Shown: positions 33,850 to 42,826, numbered from the stretch's first letter. The stretch: DNA of 64,000 nt from Nanohaloarchaea archaeon B1-Br10_U2g1 (GCA_001563875.1 LKMN01000001.1:62001-126000), one strand, 5' to 3'. The notes: generated by a model from the letters alone, not told the origin. Program-made: numbers and translations.

Positions 33850-34545
33850 TTGAACTACCAGCTAAGAAATCTTTATCCAGATAATTTCTACATAAATGCT
33901 CTAGAAATCCTAGAGTCTGTCTCTCAGAAGGACTATCCTCCGCTTTATCACAGGATGTCTGTAAAGGCCGTGAGAGGTTTTTATGGTATCAACAGGCGCA
34001 ATAGACCTAATCCTTACAGGCTGGTGTACCTAGAGCCCGGCTCTGTTTCGCTTGTACAAACAGGTGGTAGGGAGGATCACTATACCAGCAGAGGAAGGTT
34101 CAATAAGCATGAGCCCGGGCTTAGAGGAGGGAAATGGCACGAACAGACTATGCGTCTTGAAAATTCGCAGTTATATACAGGTCTAATACAGAGGTTTAAA
34201 GAGGGTTTAAACTGGGAGGACACAGCTCTTCACCCAGATAGATATGAAGCAACACATCGGAACCTACCTTCAAGATATGAGGAATATAGCTTAGAAGAAT
34301 TTTTAGAACGTGGAGAGCATATTGATAGGTTATACCAGTCTATTAGAGACTATGGATACAGAAATTACGTTGAGAGAAGAGATAGTTTCTGGGACGAGCT
34401 TGCTATCAACATAGGTCCGGGAGGAGAGCTTATCCGGAATTCAAGCGGTTTGCACAGGCTGATAATCTCAAAGATGGTGGGTGTAGAAGAGATTCCTGTT
34501 AGAGTTCTCGTTGTTCATCCCAGATTTATTGAGAGTCGCCTCTAG
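33850..34545 (+). CDS. Protein with a ParB/sulfiredoxin-like C-terminal segment
   Basis: 231 residues with a TTG start supported by GAGGT six nt upstream. The C-terminal part reads SSGLHRLIISKMVGVEEIPVRVLVVHP, resembling the G-x-HR-l...k-l-G-x-x-x-IPV-x-V signature of ParB-like/sulfiredoxin-fold domains that bind nucleotides or DNA. The N-terminal two-thirds are Arg/Tyr-rich and unrecognised. Basic for this genome, which would fit nucleic-acid binding. Confidence 0.65.
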   Translation: MNYQLRNLYPDNFYINALEILESVSQKDYPPLYHRMSVKAVRGFYGINRRNRPNPYRLVYLEPGSVSLVQTGGREDHYTSRGRFNKHEPGLRGGKWHEQTMRLENSQLYTGLIQRFKEGLNWEDTALHPDRYEATHRNLPSRYEEYSLEEFLERGEHIDRLYQSIRDYGYRNYVERRDSFWDELAINIGPGGELIRNSSGLHRLIISKMVGVEEIPVRVLVVHPRFIESRL

Positions 34546-34564
34546 TTGTCGATCAGTACAGATC

Positions 34565-35287
34565 TTAGCTTAAGTTTTCAGGAGGGTATTCCTCTGGTTT
34601 TAGGTCTCCGTTTTCTACGAGCTGGTATCTAGAGCAGTATTTTTTCAGCTTAGTGTTTTCACAAGTTGGGTTTCTGGCAGAACAGTTTCTCTTTCCATGC
34701 TCTATCATCAACATGTGGAAACTGTTTTTGATCTCGTGAGGTACAGCTTCGTTAAGCAGGCTGTGGGCTCTGGTATTTGATGTTGAGAACGGGATTAATC
34801 TTAATCTCTTAGCAATTCTTTCAACATGTGTATCAACCGGCATTACGTCTGCGTTAAAATGGAAGTTCAGAAGTACGCTTGCGGTTTTGGGTCCTATGCC
34901 TTTTATGTTCTCAAGCCATGCCTGGGCGTCTGAGTCGTCCATCTTTCCTAGGAAGTTGACTGAGTAGTCTCCTGTCTCTTCTCTTAGAGCTTTCAGGGTT
35001 CTCTGGATTCTCTTAGCTTTGGTCTGCGGTAGCCCGGCAGGATTAATCGATTTAGCTAGCTCATCTATATTGGCGTACTCTATTTCTTCATAGTCTTTGA
35101 AGTCGTTGAAGAGGTTTTCTGCGGCCCTTGCAGTATTGGTGTCTGCTACGTTCTGTGAAAGTATAGTTATCAAGAGCTGTCTCACACCGTCGCTGTCTCT
35201 ATCCCATTTTTGCTCCCCGTAAATATCTAGTAGGTCGGAGTGTATAGCTCTTATCCGTGACTCAGATCTATCTATATCCATCAACAA
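34565..35287 (-). CDS. nth: Endonuclease III-like DNA glycosylase with incomplete Fe-S ligand set
   Basis: 240 residues; removes oxidised pyrimidines and nicks the AP site. LITILSQNVADTNT, the helix-hairpin-helix IKGIGPKTASVLL (catalytic Lys) and MPVDTHVERIAKRL (catalytic Asp) are all present. The C-terminal 4Fe-4S loop should be C-x6-C-x2-C-x5-C; here it is CSARNPTCENTKLKKYC, with Thr at the third cysteine. The cluster may be lost or unusually ligated. Same lineage-level trend as ABCE1 at 9.4 kb. Confidence 0.93.
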   Translation of the reverse strand: MLMDIDRSESRIRAIHSDLLDIYGEQKWDRDSDGVRQLLITILSQNVADTNTARAAENLFNDFKDYEEIEYANIDELAKSINPAGLPQTKAKRIQRTLKALREETGDYSVNFLGKMDDSDAQAWLENIKGIGPKTASVLLNFHFNADVMPVDTHVERIAKRLRLIPFSTSNTRAHSLLNEAVPHEIKNSFHMLMIEHGKRNCSARNPTCENTKLKKYCSRYQLVENGDLKPEEYPPENLS

Positions 35288-35352
35288 AGTTATCGTTCAA
35301 AACACTAATATTACCTACCTAAAAGTGTTTTTAACTGTTAGTGGTAACAACT

Positions 35353-36462
35353 ATGTTTATGCGGAGAGAAGGTTACCACGCCAGAGAATCACCACTGCTA
35401 GAGACGAACAACTACAGCATACCCCAGCTAGAAGAAGTTATTAGAGAAGACCTATCTGAAATAACTGAGCCAAATGAACTGCTACTAGACTGGATGACGG
35501 AGTACAGTTTCGAAGAATCGGTGAACGAGGAGAATCCATCTTGGTGGAAACCCTCTACAGCATCTATCAATGTTGAGGTAAAGGGAGATAGAACGCTAGA
35601 AGCATATGCAGAAGAAGTCCTAGAAGAACTTAGGACAGAAAGGTACAGAGTCACGGACGACAGCATAGACCCGATGACCGGAGACATGGTGCCTATAGAA
35701 GTAACAATAGGAGACCTGGAACAGAAAAACGGGCTGGTAACCTTGAAAGAAGACACCGGAGAAAGACAGACAGTTGGGATAGAGGGAGCTAGAGAAATAC
35801 TTTCCGAGAAAACTCCCAAAAGAGAACACGGTCAAGACCAACCTTTAACCTCCACCCTCAAAGAAGATAGTTTCAGCTACGAGATAACCGCTGATCTAAC
35901 ATCAGGGTTCTTCGAAGTAGATGCGGTAATGGAAAATGGGAGTGAGCTAAGCTCAGTACTATTCATGCCTTATATAGACAGTGAAGAAGCATTGCTGTTT
36001 TCTATCGACTCCCAGTTCTCAAACGGTATAGACAGCTACAATGTAGACTGGCGGAAAGGAACAAACTATACAGGGAACAAGGCAGTAGACGCATTAACAC
36101 AGGAGCTACCTTACTTTGCAGCGTTCGAACAGATACCGACTCAGGAGATACCTTCAGAGGCCATAGAATACAAACAAGAAAACCATTTAAGCCGCGGAAC
36201 AAAAGACGTGATAATCCAAAACCGTGCCTGGAACTCACTGGACGGCTATGATCTATGTAAACAAGATAAGATACAGCAAAAAATCTACAGGATAGCTCTC
36301 GGCAAGTCAACACCCACAGAACAAAGTAAGAACAGTAATCTAACCCGTATAGGGAACGAGGGACATTTCATAAGGTATCGAGAGAACGAAGATAAAACTA
36401 TTATACAAGAGATAGGCCACTACAAGGACGTATTCGACAACCACTCCAAAAGAAGAACTTAG
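35353..36462 (+). CDS. Hypothetical protein at the left edge of the accessory island
   Basis: 369 residues, acidic, soluble, no recognised domain. A GTG at 35341 would add four residues; the ATG at 35353 lies about 24 nt after TATA-like GTTTTTAACT. Repeated short motifs were not seen. It lies between endonuclease III and the first composite repeat, so it may mark the edge of the island at 36.5-41.3 kb. Confidence 0.65.
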   Translation: MFMRREGYHARESPLLETNNYSIPQLEEVIREDLSEITEPNELLLDWMTEYSFEESVNEENPSWWKPSTASINVEVKGDRTLEAYAEEVLEELRTERYRVTDDSIDPMTGDMVPIEVTIGDLEQKNGLVTLKEDTGERQTVGIEGAREILSEKTPKREHGQDQPLTSTLKEDSFSYEITADLTSGFFEVDAVMENGSELSSVLFMPYIDSEEALLFSIDSQFSNGIDSYNVDWRKGTNYTGNKAVDALTQELPYFAAFEQIPTQEIPSEAIEYKQENHLSRGTKDVIIQNRAWNSLDGYDLCKQDKIQQKIYRIALGKSTPTEQSKNSNLTRIGNEGHFIRYRENEDKTIIQEIGHYKDVFDNHSKRRT

Positions 36463-36782
36463 TAAAAAACCTGGTCATTTCAGCTGGAAATAAGTAGGTT
36501 GGTGCTTAAAAACCGGTTTTAGGTTCGCACTCTGATTAAAACATATATTTTCTGACTTTTTCAAATTATTTTGATAGTTCTCAGCCCTACTAAGAAATTT
36601 TTAGCTTAATAGACCATATTTAGGCGCTGATTAAATAATAGCACAACTGTTAACTTTCAGTGAATAGCCCCTTTCTGAGTGAGGCTATTCGGGTTCAAAA
36701 GCTCACAAATACGTGGATGGCGACCCTGAGATCGTATCTGTAATAAGTATAAACAAATGTTTTAACTTATTTGTTGGTTATT
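36463..36782. repeat. Composite repeat copy D in a non-coding gap
   Basis: The gap holds a repeat core at 36662-36737: a perfect hairpin GAATAGCC/GGCTATTC (36662-36690), then GGTTCAAAAGCTCACAAAT and GTGGATGGCGACCCTGAG. The same core occurs at 38819-38889 and 39851-39916. The first-half box found in the other copies is absent here. The rest of the gap is AT-rich with no gene seen. Confidence 0.75.
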
Positions 36783-38039
36783 CTAGACTGGATTAATAGC
36801 AGAAACCTCGGGTATGAATATTAAGGCATCAAAGTTTTCTCTCAGTCTCAGTTTGTCGTAGTGATCTTCAATAGTTTCAAGATGGAAATAAGTTCCTGCA
36901 GTATGGAGTCTGTGTTCTTGAGTTATCCATTTCTTCAGTCCTTCATTTGGTATGCTAGTAAAGTCTAGGAAGAACGGTTCTTCAATGTGATCTAGTTCTT
37001 GAGCTAAAGTATTCTCGTGTATTTTATCGAATGATTTCTCACCGTTCCATTCCGTCCTTGGTTCTTCCATATTTAGATATTTGAACGATCCTGTTCCGAA
37101 ATCAAAACCAATAGAATAGTAATCTTCTCCATACCTTTGATCTAGGTAGTATCCGAGTGCTTTTGATTCAGGGTTTTCAGGTTTTCCTCCTTTCTTGATG
37201 TGAGCGTTATGCGCCCAGACAAAAGCGTTTTCTTCATCCTCGAAATCCATCATCCAAGAAATATTTTCCGCCATACATTGATCCCTAAAAGTCCAAGAAT
37301 CCATATCAAATTCAGCATTCTCATTCATAGCCAAACAATACTTTCTACATTGACCAAGTATTTCGACTAACTGCTTCAGTAATCCATATTCCTGTTCAGA
37401 AATAGTTTCCAAATACTCATCCTGTTTCTGCTTGACTTGATTCTCCAAATCTGTGATAAAGTCTCTGAGTTCAGCTTCTTTTTCTTTATCTATTTCTGCA
37501 AACATCATTTTTCCTTCCTCTATAAACTTCAGAGCCTCATCATTTGCTTCAATAAAGTCGCTGTCAACTTCCTGCATTTTTTCTCGCAGCTTCTTGAAAG
37601 AAGCAACATCGTTCTGCATATCAAAGCCATAGAATTTGACTTTCTCATTATCTGAAACCTGCTTATTATATTCTCGAACCCATCCCACCAAGTTCAAAAT
37701 TTCTTCTGTTCTGAATATAGGCGAGCTTATCGAACTCAGTGCTTCTTCAGCCGTTCCTTCTCCGTTAACAACATAGTTGTTGATTTCAAGCGTTTCTCCA
37801 AACGATGCTTCCCAAGCAAATATGCGGTAGTCTAACTCTTCAACAAGAAACCGAAAGAATCTGTGTCTAACCCTATGGAATTCTTTGCTGGAGTGTGTAG
37901 CTTCACCCATACCAATAATTTTCCTGTTCTCAAGTGTTTCCTTCGGCACTTGGAAGTCTTCAAAAGGATTTTCTGAAGAAATCTTAAGCGGAGTTGAATA
38001 AGATTCTAACTGATTTGATATATTCTCTTGAGAAGACAT
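36783..38039 (-). CDS. Erythromycin esterase-family protein
   Basis: 418 residues matching the erythromycin esterase/EreA-like fold: IGMGEATHSSKEF near residue 40 (the family's GE-TH motif), FAWEASFGE, and VWAHNAHIKKGG (the second His pair). Known members hydrolyse macrolide lactones, but many relatives have unknown substrates and an archaeon would not need macrolide resistance. The gene is visibly more AT-rich than neighbours outside the island and lies between repeat copies D and C, suggesting horizontal origin. Confidence 0.85.
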   Translation of the reverse strand: MSSQENISNQLESYSTPLKISSENPFEDFQVPKETLENRKIIGMGEATHSSKEFHRVRHRFFRFLVEELDYRIFAWEASFGETLEINNYVVNGEGTAEEALSSISSPIFRTEEILNLVGWVREYNKQVSDNEKVKFYGFDMQNDVASFKKLREKMQEVDSDFIEANDEALKFIEEGKMMFAEIDKEKEAELRDFITDLENQVKQKQDEYLETISEQEYGLLKQLVEILGQCRKYCLAMNENAEFDMDSWTFRDQCMAENISWMMDFEDEENAFVWAHNAHIKKGGKPENPESKALGYYLDQRYGEDYYSIGFDFGTGSFKYLNMEEPRTEWNGEKSFDKIHENTLAQELDHIEEPFFLDFTSIPNEGLKKWITQEHRLHTAGTYFHLETIEDHYDKLRLRENFDALIFIPEVSAINPV

Positions 38040-38200
38040 AAAACATAAATTTACATTTTCAGGCTTAAATCTCTGGAATTCTCGAAAGATGGTTGAATTG
38101 CCGAAGATATGTTCTCAGTCCTCTTTTGATGGTTACATCCCTAAACTGCCTACCTGTTGTTACCATAAAGTACTTAAACCTTTGTCTCTAAGTTTACACT

Positions 38201-38542
38201 ATGTCAAATAATTACCTTACAGATGGCGGTCAACTTGAATACGATTCAGTCGAAGAAGGAATGAAGCAAGTCCTTAGTAAATACGGAGTTGAGGAAGATC
38301 ACGCAGAAAATCTTGTAACCTTGACTTTTGGAACTCCTGCACTCACAAGAGACATCCCTGAGGGAAAAGAAGAAGTTATGGAAATATACAAAGAAAGTCT
38401 TGGGAATACAGAGTACGAACAAGATTTAGCGGAGGATGTAGATCCTGAACAAGTACAGACAGAATTAGACGAAGTAGTAAGGGAAGGACTAGACGGAGAA
38501 ATCAGAGGGCCTGCCAGCGTATCAGATGAAATATTGGAATAA
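38201..38542 (+). CDS. Hypothetical small acidic protein in the island
   Basis: 113 residues, strongly acidic, mostly helical; no recognised family. TATA-like TACTTAAAC about 25 nt upstream. It is divergent from the erythromycin esterase-like gene and shares the same repeat-bounded interval. A T-rich terminator-like tract follows the stop. Confidence 0.65.
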   Translation: MSNNYLTDGGQLEYDSVEEGMKQVLSKYGVEEDHAENLVTLTFGTPALTRDIPEGKEEVMEIYKESLGNTEYEQDLAEDVDPEQVQTELDEVVREGLDGEIRGPASVSDEILE

Positions 38543-39013
38543 TAGAGAGATTCTATAGGCTCTCCAGCTTTTTTCTTTATTTTTTGACAAACTTTCTTTC
38601 AGTAAGAGTGCCTCTACAGAGGAATTATATGAGAAATTTTAGCATGACCTGTATGACCTTCTAACTAAGCTATAATTCTTCTTAAGACATAAACTATGAA
38701 TCACCGCGTCGTCTGTTAATAACTGTAGAAAGATAGCCGTTCAGTTCAAAAGCTCATATGAGCAATATCTGAATTGAATTCTGTCATTAGAACTTAATAC
38801 TTTCAAATAATGAGGGAAGCCCCATTTTGAGTGTGGCTATTCAGGTTCAAAAGCCCACAGACTAGCGGATGGTGATCCTGAGGTCGTATTTATTGTAAGT
38901 ATAGAAAAAATTAATATTTCTTAATCCAATATATTTGAGTAAATTTTTCTCTTTGTTGATATACTTATTATATTTAGGTCCTCTATATTAACTAATTACA
39001 GGAGGGCGTTAAA
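38543..39013. repeat. Composite repeat copy C in a 470-nt gap
   Basis: After a T-rich stretch (38570-38590) the gap holds copy C, 38744-38889: a first box GTTCAAAAGCTCATATGAGC with the perfect palindrome GCTCATATGAGC, then, about 100 nt after the first box begins, a second GGTTCAAAAGC box inside the core that starts GCCCC (38819) and ends GGTCGTAT. An AGGAGG ribosome site for the next gene lies at 39000. No gene was seen in the gap. Confidence 0.75.
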
Positions 39014-39661
39014 ATGTCGCATCAAATCAAGCCACCAACGGAAGAATTAGAAGAAGCCAAAGAAATAGTAGATACAGCTCTATTGGAAGCAGAAGAAAAA
39101 CTGCCGATGGAACAAGAAGTAGTTATAGAGCTGGGATGGACGGAAAGCGACTTCACAATCGAGGAAATGGACGGCTCAAGAGGATTCGCCAAATACCCGA
39201 ACATTATCACTCTGGATTTCAATACTTCCGCAGAAAAATGGCGTGAATCGCTACAAGCTTCTGCCTTCCACGAGTATGCCCATACTTGGGATTATGAGCA
39301 GAGAGGTCAGCAGTGGGATACCAGATGGGAATACATTCTTGGAGAGGCATTAACACAGCATTTCGCTGAAGAGAACGCAGAATACGAATCACCTTGGAGA
39401 ACCAAACATAGTAGAGAAGAAATAGCTCAACATTGGTCAAAAATCAGAGATGAAGAACTTGACCACGAATACCAAAATGACGGTGGAAACGATCCGCTAT
39501 TTATCAACAAAGGAGACGGAGAATACCCTAACTGGCTCGGCTACACACTATCATACCAGATAGGAGAACAGCTACTTCAAGAATACAGCCTTGAAGACTT
39601 CCCAGAACTTGACAAAGAAGATGTGGTAGAGGCAGGGAACGAAATTTACACTGAATCTTGA
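39014..39661 (+). CDS. Putative zinc metalloprotease (gluzincin-like)
   Basis: 215 residues. The core is SAFHEYAHTWDYE, an HExxH zinc site, followed about 20 residues later by YILGEALTQHF, where the Glu would be the third zinc ligand. This resembles predicted Zn-dependent proteases of the DUF2268 type. No signal peptide, so it acts inside the cell or is exported otherwise. A strong AGGAGG lies 8 nt before the ATG, unlike the leaderless genes around the window. Flanked by repeats C and B. Confidence 0.75.
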   Translation: MSHQIKPPTEELEEAKEIVDTALLEAEEKLPMEQEVVIELGWTESDFTIEEMDGSRGFAKYPNIITLDFNTSAEKWRESLQASAFHEYAHTWDYEQRGQQWDTRWEYILGEALTQHFAEENAEYESPWRTKHSREEIAQHWSKIRDEELDHEYQNDGGNDPLFINKGDGEYPNWLGYTLSYQIGEQLLQEYSLEDFPELDKEDVVEAGNEIYTES

Positions 39662-39776
39662 TTTTCAGATTTTTAGTGGTTCTGAGGCCGTGATTTCTGT
39701 AAGGAAGATTATTACATCGAAATTTTCTGACAATATCTCTTCAATAACTAATTTTGACAAGAAGAAAAAATATCGA

Positions 39777-39916
39777 GTTCAAAAGCTCATAAGAGCATAT
39801 TTAGAGATAAAAACTCTGGAAAGCCCATAATGTTGAAGTAAATGTTCTAAGCCCCTTTTTGAGTGTGGTCATTTGGGTTCAAAAGCTCACAAATTTATGG
39901 ATAGTGACCTGAGGTC
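39777..39916. repeat. Composite repeat copy B
   Basis: Box 1 GTTCAAAAGCTCATAAGAGC at 39777, GCCCC at 39851 and box 2 (GGTTCAAAAGCTCACAAAT) from 39876, ending GACCTGAGGTC. The first 79 nt (39777-39855) match copy A next to tRNA-Thr at about 70 of 79 positions by hand count without gaps; the last 29 nt of that match are identical. It separates the HExxH gene from the next, opposite-strand gene. Confidence 0.8.
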
Positions 39917-39960
39917 TAGACACCTATTTGCTAATAAATGTTATAATCCTTGTCTAGTCT

Positions 39961-41088
39961 TCATTGTAACTTTCTGTTTAATATTGAACTTATTCTCATA
40001 GATAATAATGTTCTTAGAGGAAGTTCACAGATTTCTTTTACTTCTTCTAGTTCTTCTTCAGGGTTTTCTGATAACCAGCTATAACTAAATAGAATGACAA
40101 ACTTCAACCTATCCGATAACTCTTCCAATTCGATTTCTCCGAAAAAGGCGATTGAACACTGCAGCTCGCCCAGACTTTTTTCGTTGATATGAACCTCAAA
40201 ACTATCACTATCGAAGTACACATTCTTGGGGTTTGGAGGATAATTCATCCCATCTTTCAGGTTTTCTGTCAAAAAGAAGTTATTCTCGGAATAATTTCTA
40301 CTAAATGATTCTTTTTGAACGGCTAAATCCCTGATATAGCTAGCTAATTCTTTATCAGTAAAGTTATCCTTTACTTTTTTGATGGGTATTGAATAAGCTC
40401 GCAGACTTTCGAAATCAGGCTGGTAAGATATGGACATTTCAAAATAATGTCGCATAGAGTCGGAATGCAATTCAAAGCCTTTTTCTTGGAAAAAATTATT
40501 TAGTTCCTGAATAACTTTAGAGTTTGCTATATAGAAATAATCCGATTCTTGATAGTAATCAGACTTGTTACGGGCAGTATCTGGCTGAGAGTATTTTCCC
40601 TCAGTTTCGTGAAATTCAAAATCAGTGTCTTCATATTCTTCAAATAACTGGTCAAGATTCTCAGATTTTTCATAGCTAAAATCGAGATCATCAACATAGG
40701 AGATCCCTACCCAGTCTTGAATTAAATCAGGTATAACTTTGATGTCATACTTCTGATAGTAGTAATCTTTTAGGAAAGAATAACTGGGACTAGATACAAT
40801 TTCTAGCTCGTCAACTTTATCCTCCTTAATCTCCAAAAGTTTTACTAGATTGCCGTGTTCAGTACTTCTCAGGATAGCTAATCTGTCAACTAGATCGCTT
40901 AATCTCAGTAACTTCTTGTACCTGATAGGCTTTTCATAAAATTTCCATTTCTTCTTAGTATGAACTGTTTGATCATCAACTACTGTTAAATCAGATTTAT
41001 CTTCTACAAGCCCTAGATCACCCATCCTTTCCATAGTTTTCTCAGGCTCTTCAGTTTCCATTACTGTAGATTCCCACGACCATCCCAT
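39961..41088 (-). CDS. Hypothetical protein in the island
   Basis: 375 residues, rich in Tyr, Phe, Asn and Lys and visibly more AT-rich than the core genes. No signal peptide, membrane helix or recognised domain. The N-terminal 100 residues could be a helical DNA-contact or regulatory region, but that is a guess. It is bounded by repeat copies B and A, which makes it a single-gene interval next to tRNA-Thr. Confidence 0.65.
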   Translation of the reverse strand: MGWSWESTVMETEEPEKTMERMGDLGLVEDKSDLTVVDDQTVHTKKKWKFYEKPIRYKKLLRLSDLVDRLAILRSTEHGNLVKLLEIKEDKVDELEIVSSPSYSFLKDYYYQKYDIKVIPDLIQDWVGISYVDDLDFSYEKSENLDQLFEEYEDTDFEFHETEGKYSQPDTARNKSDYYQESDYFYIANSKVIQELNNFFQEKGFELHSDSMRHYFEMSISYQPDFESLRAYSIPIKKVKDNFTDKELASYIRDLAVQKESFSRNYSENNFFLTENLKDGMNYPPNPKNVYFDSDSFEVHINEKSLGELQCSIAFFGEIELEELSDRLKFVILFSYSWLSENPEEELEEVKEICELPLRTLLSMRISSILNRKLQ

Positions 41089-41182
41089 AGAAAAATCAGT
41101 TTTACCGCAGAATTATTACTTTAACTGTTGTTTAGGAATTCTACAATTTACGAGTCAAAACTTGTTTTTGTGTAGAAATAAG

Positions 41183-41261
41183 GTTCAAAAGCTCATACGA
41201 GCAGATATACTGATAGAAGCTCTGAAAAGTCCATAATGTTGAAGTAAATGTTCTAAGCCCC
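41183..41261. repeat. Composite repeat copy A running into tRNA-Thr
   Basis: Box 1 GTTCAAAAGCTCATACGAGC followed by the same 79-nt block as in copy B. Its final GCCCC (41257-41261) is the 3' acceptor end of the minus-strand tRNA-Thr; beyond it the sequence is tRNA, whereas in copy B it continues into the second repeat half. This is the geometry of a recombination site at a tRNA 3' end. Confidence 0.8.
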
Positions 41262-41327
41262 GTCCGAGATTCGAACCCGGGATCTCGTCCTTACCAAGGA
41301 CGCGCTCTACCGCTGAGCCAACGGGGC
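41257..41327 (-). tRNA. tRNA-Thr(GGT)
   Basis: 71 nt on the minus strand: acceptor GCCCCGT paired with ACGGGGC, anticodon loop TTGGTAA (anticodon GGT), T arm CGGGTTCGAATCTCG. No intron, no encoded CCA. Its 3' end borders repeat copy A and the accessory island. Confidence 0.94.
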
Positions 41328-41366
41328 GTTAATTAACCAGTGATGTTTAACTCTAATAAACTGTTT

Positions 41367-42248
41367 CTATATAGCGACCAGTGTTACTCCGATTACCAGG
41401 ATTGCTGATCCTATTAGCTTGAGTAGTATATGGTCTTCGTTGAACAACGCTCCGCCTGCTAATACAGTTAGAGGCACCTGTAACTGTAGTACAGGTATTA
41501 CTTTGGAGGCTTCTGCCTGTGATAAGGCTGAAAGTATAGTTAGGAATGATAATGCCTGTAGTAAACCTATTATAAGGTATTTTACTGTGTTGTCAAGTAC
41601 TTCTTTTTTAGATTGGTGAAGGTAGTCTATACCTTGGGTTTTGAACATCCAGATATTGAACAAGACTGCAATACCTGTTATTACAAAGAATGAATGGATT
41701 TCCGGAGGTATCTGTGTTGTTATGTATCTGTCTGTTACTGCGGCGAAACCGAATGCTGCTGCGGAAAGAACTGCAAACTGTTCGCCTCTATCCGACAAGA
41801 TGTTTTGGAAAGGAGAAAGTAAATGGTGAGGATTTTTCAGTAGGACTATATATCCTCCGAAGGTAGCTAGAAGTATTCCTGCTGCCGAGAGAATGTCAAC
41901 TGCTTCGTTCAAAAAAATAAAGCCTATTACCGCTACAAAGACTGGTTGCAGCCTGTTCAGAGGCATAACCTCGGAGACAGGATCATTTTTTAACGCGTAG
42001 TTGTAGCTGAAGTAGCCTAAAAAGTTGGTTAAAAGTGATAAAGCTATGAACCCGGTTAGAACAGTTATAGAAGGTATTAGACTGGCTGAAAAGTAGTAAA
42101 GGAATACGGGTAAGTAGAATACCGTTGACAAGGCCATTGTTAGACCTGTGAAGAACGTAGGCGATATATCCTTCATCAGTTCCTTACTTAAAACTGCTAT
42201 GAACACAAATATGACTGCTGACAAAGCTGCTAGAAAGAACCAGTCCAT
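41367..42248 (-). CDS. EamA/DMT-family transporter
   Basis: 293 residues with ten hydrophobic helices in two similar halves, the pattern of the drug/metabolite transporter superfamily. The end of the first half holds PLNRLQPVFVAVIGFIFLNE, the matching second-half site is VIPVLQLQVPLTVLAGGALFNE. Members export or import amino acids, purines or other metabolites; the substrate is unknown. Confidence 0.88.
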   Translation of the reverse strand: MDWFFLAALSAVIFVFIAVLSKELMKDISPTFFTGLTMALSTVFYLPVFLYYFSASLIPSITVLTGFIALSLLTNFLGYFSYNYALKNDPVSEVMPLNRLQPVFVAVIGFIFLNEAVDILSAAGILLATFGGYIVLLKNPHHLLSPFQNILSDRGEQFAVLSAAAFGFAAVTDRYITTQIPPEIHSFFVITGIAVLFNIWMFKTQGIDYLHQSKKEVLDNTVKYLIIGLLQALSFLTILSALSQAEASKVIPVLQLQVPLTVLAGGALFNEDHILLKLIGSAILVIGVTLVAI

Positions 42249-42278
42249 TCTGTAAACAGTTTCCGAGCTTTCAGTTAA

Positions 42279-42659
42279 TTAAAGTTTGTCTTCAACTGAA
42301 AATCTGGTTCCATAACCGAACTCGTCTTTTACCTCTTCTAGGAACTCGTCTCTCTTAGTATAATCTGGTTGAAATGTTTCAAAGTTCCTCAAGAATGCAG
42401 GTCCTTCGTGTTCTTCTAGCTCATAAGACAGGTTGCCTTCACTGTCTGAGACAACTTTACCGGTATACCTCTCGCCAGGTAGTCTGAGTTCTCCGTACTC
42501 TCCATTCCAGTCTTCTGTTATATTGGTAAGATAGTTTTCTTCCAGTGTTCCCTCGAGATCTAAATCTTTTCTTACATCTTCCCAGAAATCTTCTATAGCT
42601 TTCTCTGCTCTAGTTAGCTCGATCTCTCCAGGTACGCCTGGCTTAACAGAGTAGGCCAT
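42279..42659 (-). CDS. Hypothetical protein next to L40e
   Basis: 126 residues, acidic, soluble, beta-rich in the middle. No domain recognised. It starts 5 nt after the stop of the L40e gene on the same strand, so it is probably translated from the same transcript; a ribosome-linked role is possible but unsupported by sequence. Confidence 0.65.
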   Translation of the reverse strand: MAYSVKPGVPGEIELTRAEKAIEDFWEDVRKDLDLEGTLEENYLTNITEDWNGEYGELRLPGERYTGKVVSDSEGNLSYELEEHEGPAFLRNFETFQPDYTKRDEFLEEVKDEFGYGTRFSVEDKL

Positions 42660-42664
42660 CTATT

Positions 42665-42826
42665 TTATCCTGCGAACTCTTGGTTCTTCTTCCTAAGATG
42701 TTTGTAGCCACATTTCCGGCATACGGTGTTCTCAGGGTTGGTGGTTCTGTTCCTTGCGTTACATCTTCTGCAGACGTAGACGTTTCCGAATACACGTTCC
42801 TCTGCTTCTTCGAACTTCTGTGCCAT
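42665..42826 (-). CDS. rpl40e: Large-subunit ribosomal protein L40e (eL40)
   Basis: 53 residues encoded on the minus strand: AEERVFGNVYVCRRC, then CRKCGYKHLRKKN near the end. The four-cysteine zinc site and basic C-terminus match archaeal eL40 over its length. The gene is too short for ordinary ORF cut-offs. It forms a pair with the 126-residue hypothetical gene downstream. Confidence 0.92.
   Translation of the reverse strand: MAQKFEEAEERVFGNVYVCRRCNARNRTTNPENTVCRKCGYKHLRKKNQEFAG

Noticed and set aside
38815-38890. Decayed tRNA gene
   Set aside because: GGTTCAAAAGC resembles a T-loop, but no matching acceptor, D or anticodon stems could be built in any of the repeat copies.
36463-41256. Insertion sequence or integrase-bearing element
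   Set aside because: No transposase or recombinase motif in any frame of the island and no terminal inverted repeats; the repeats are direct and composite.
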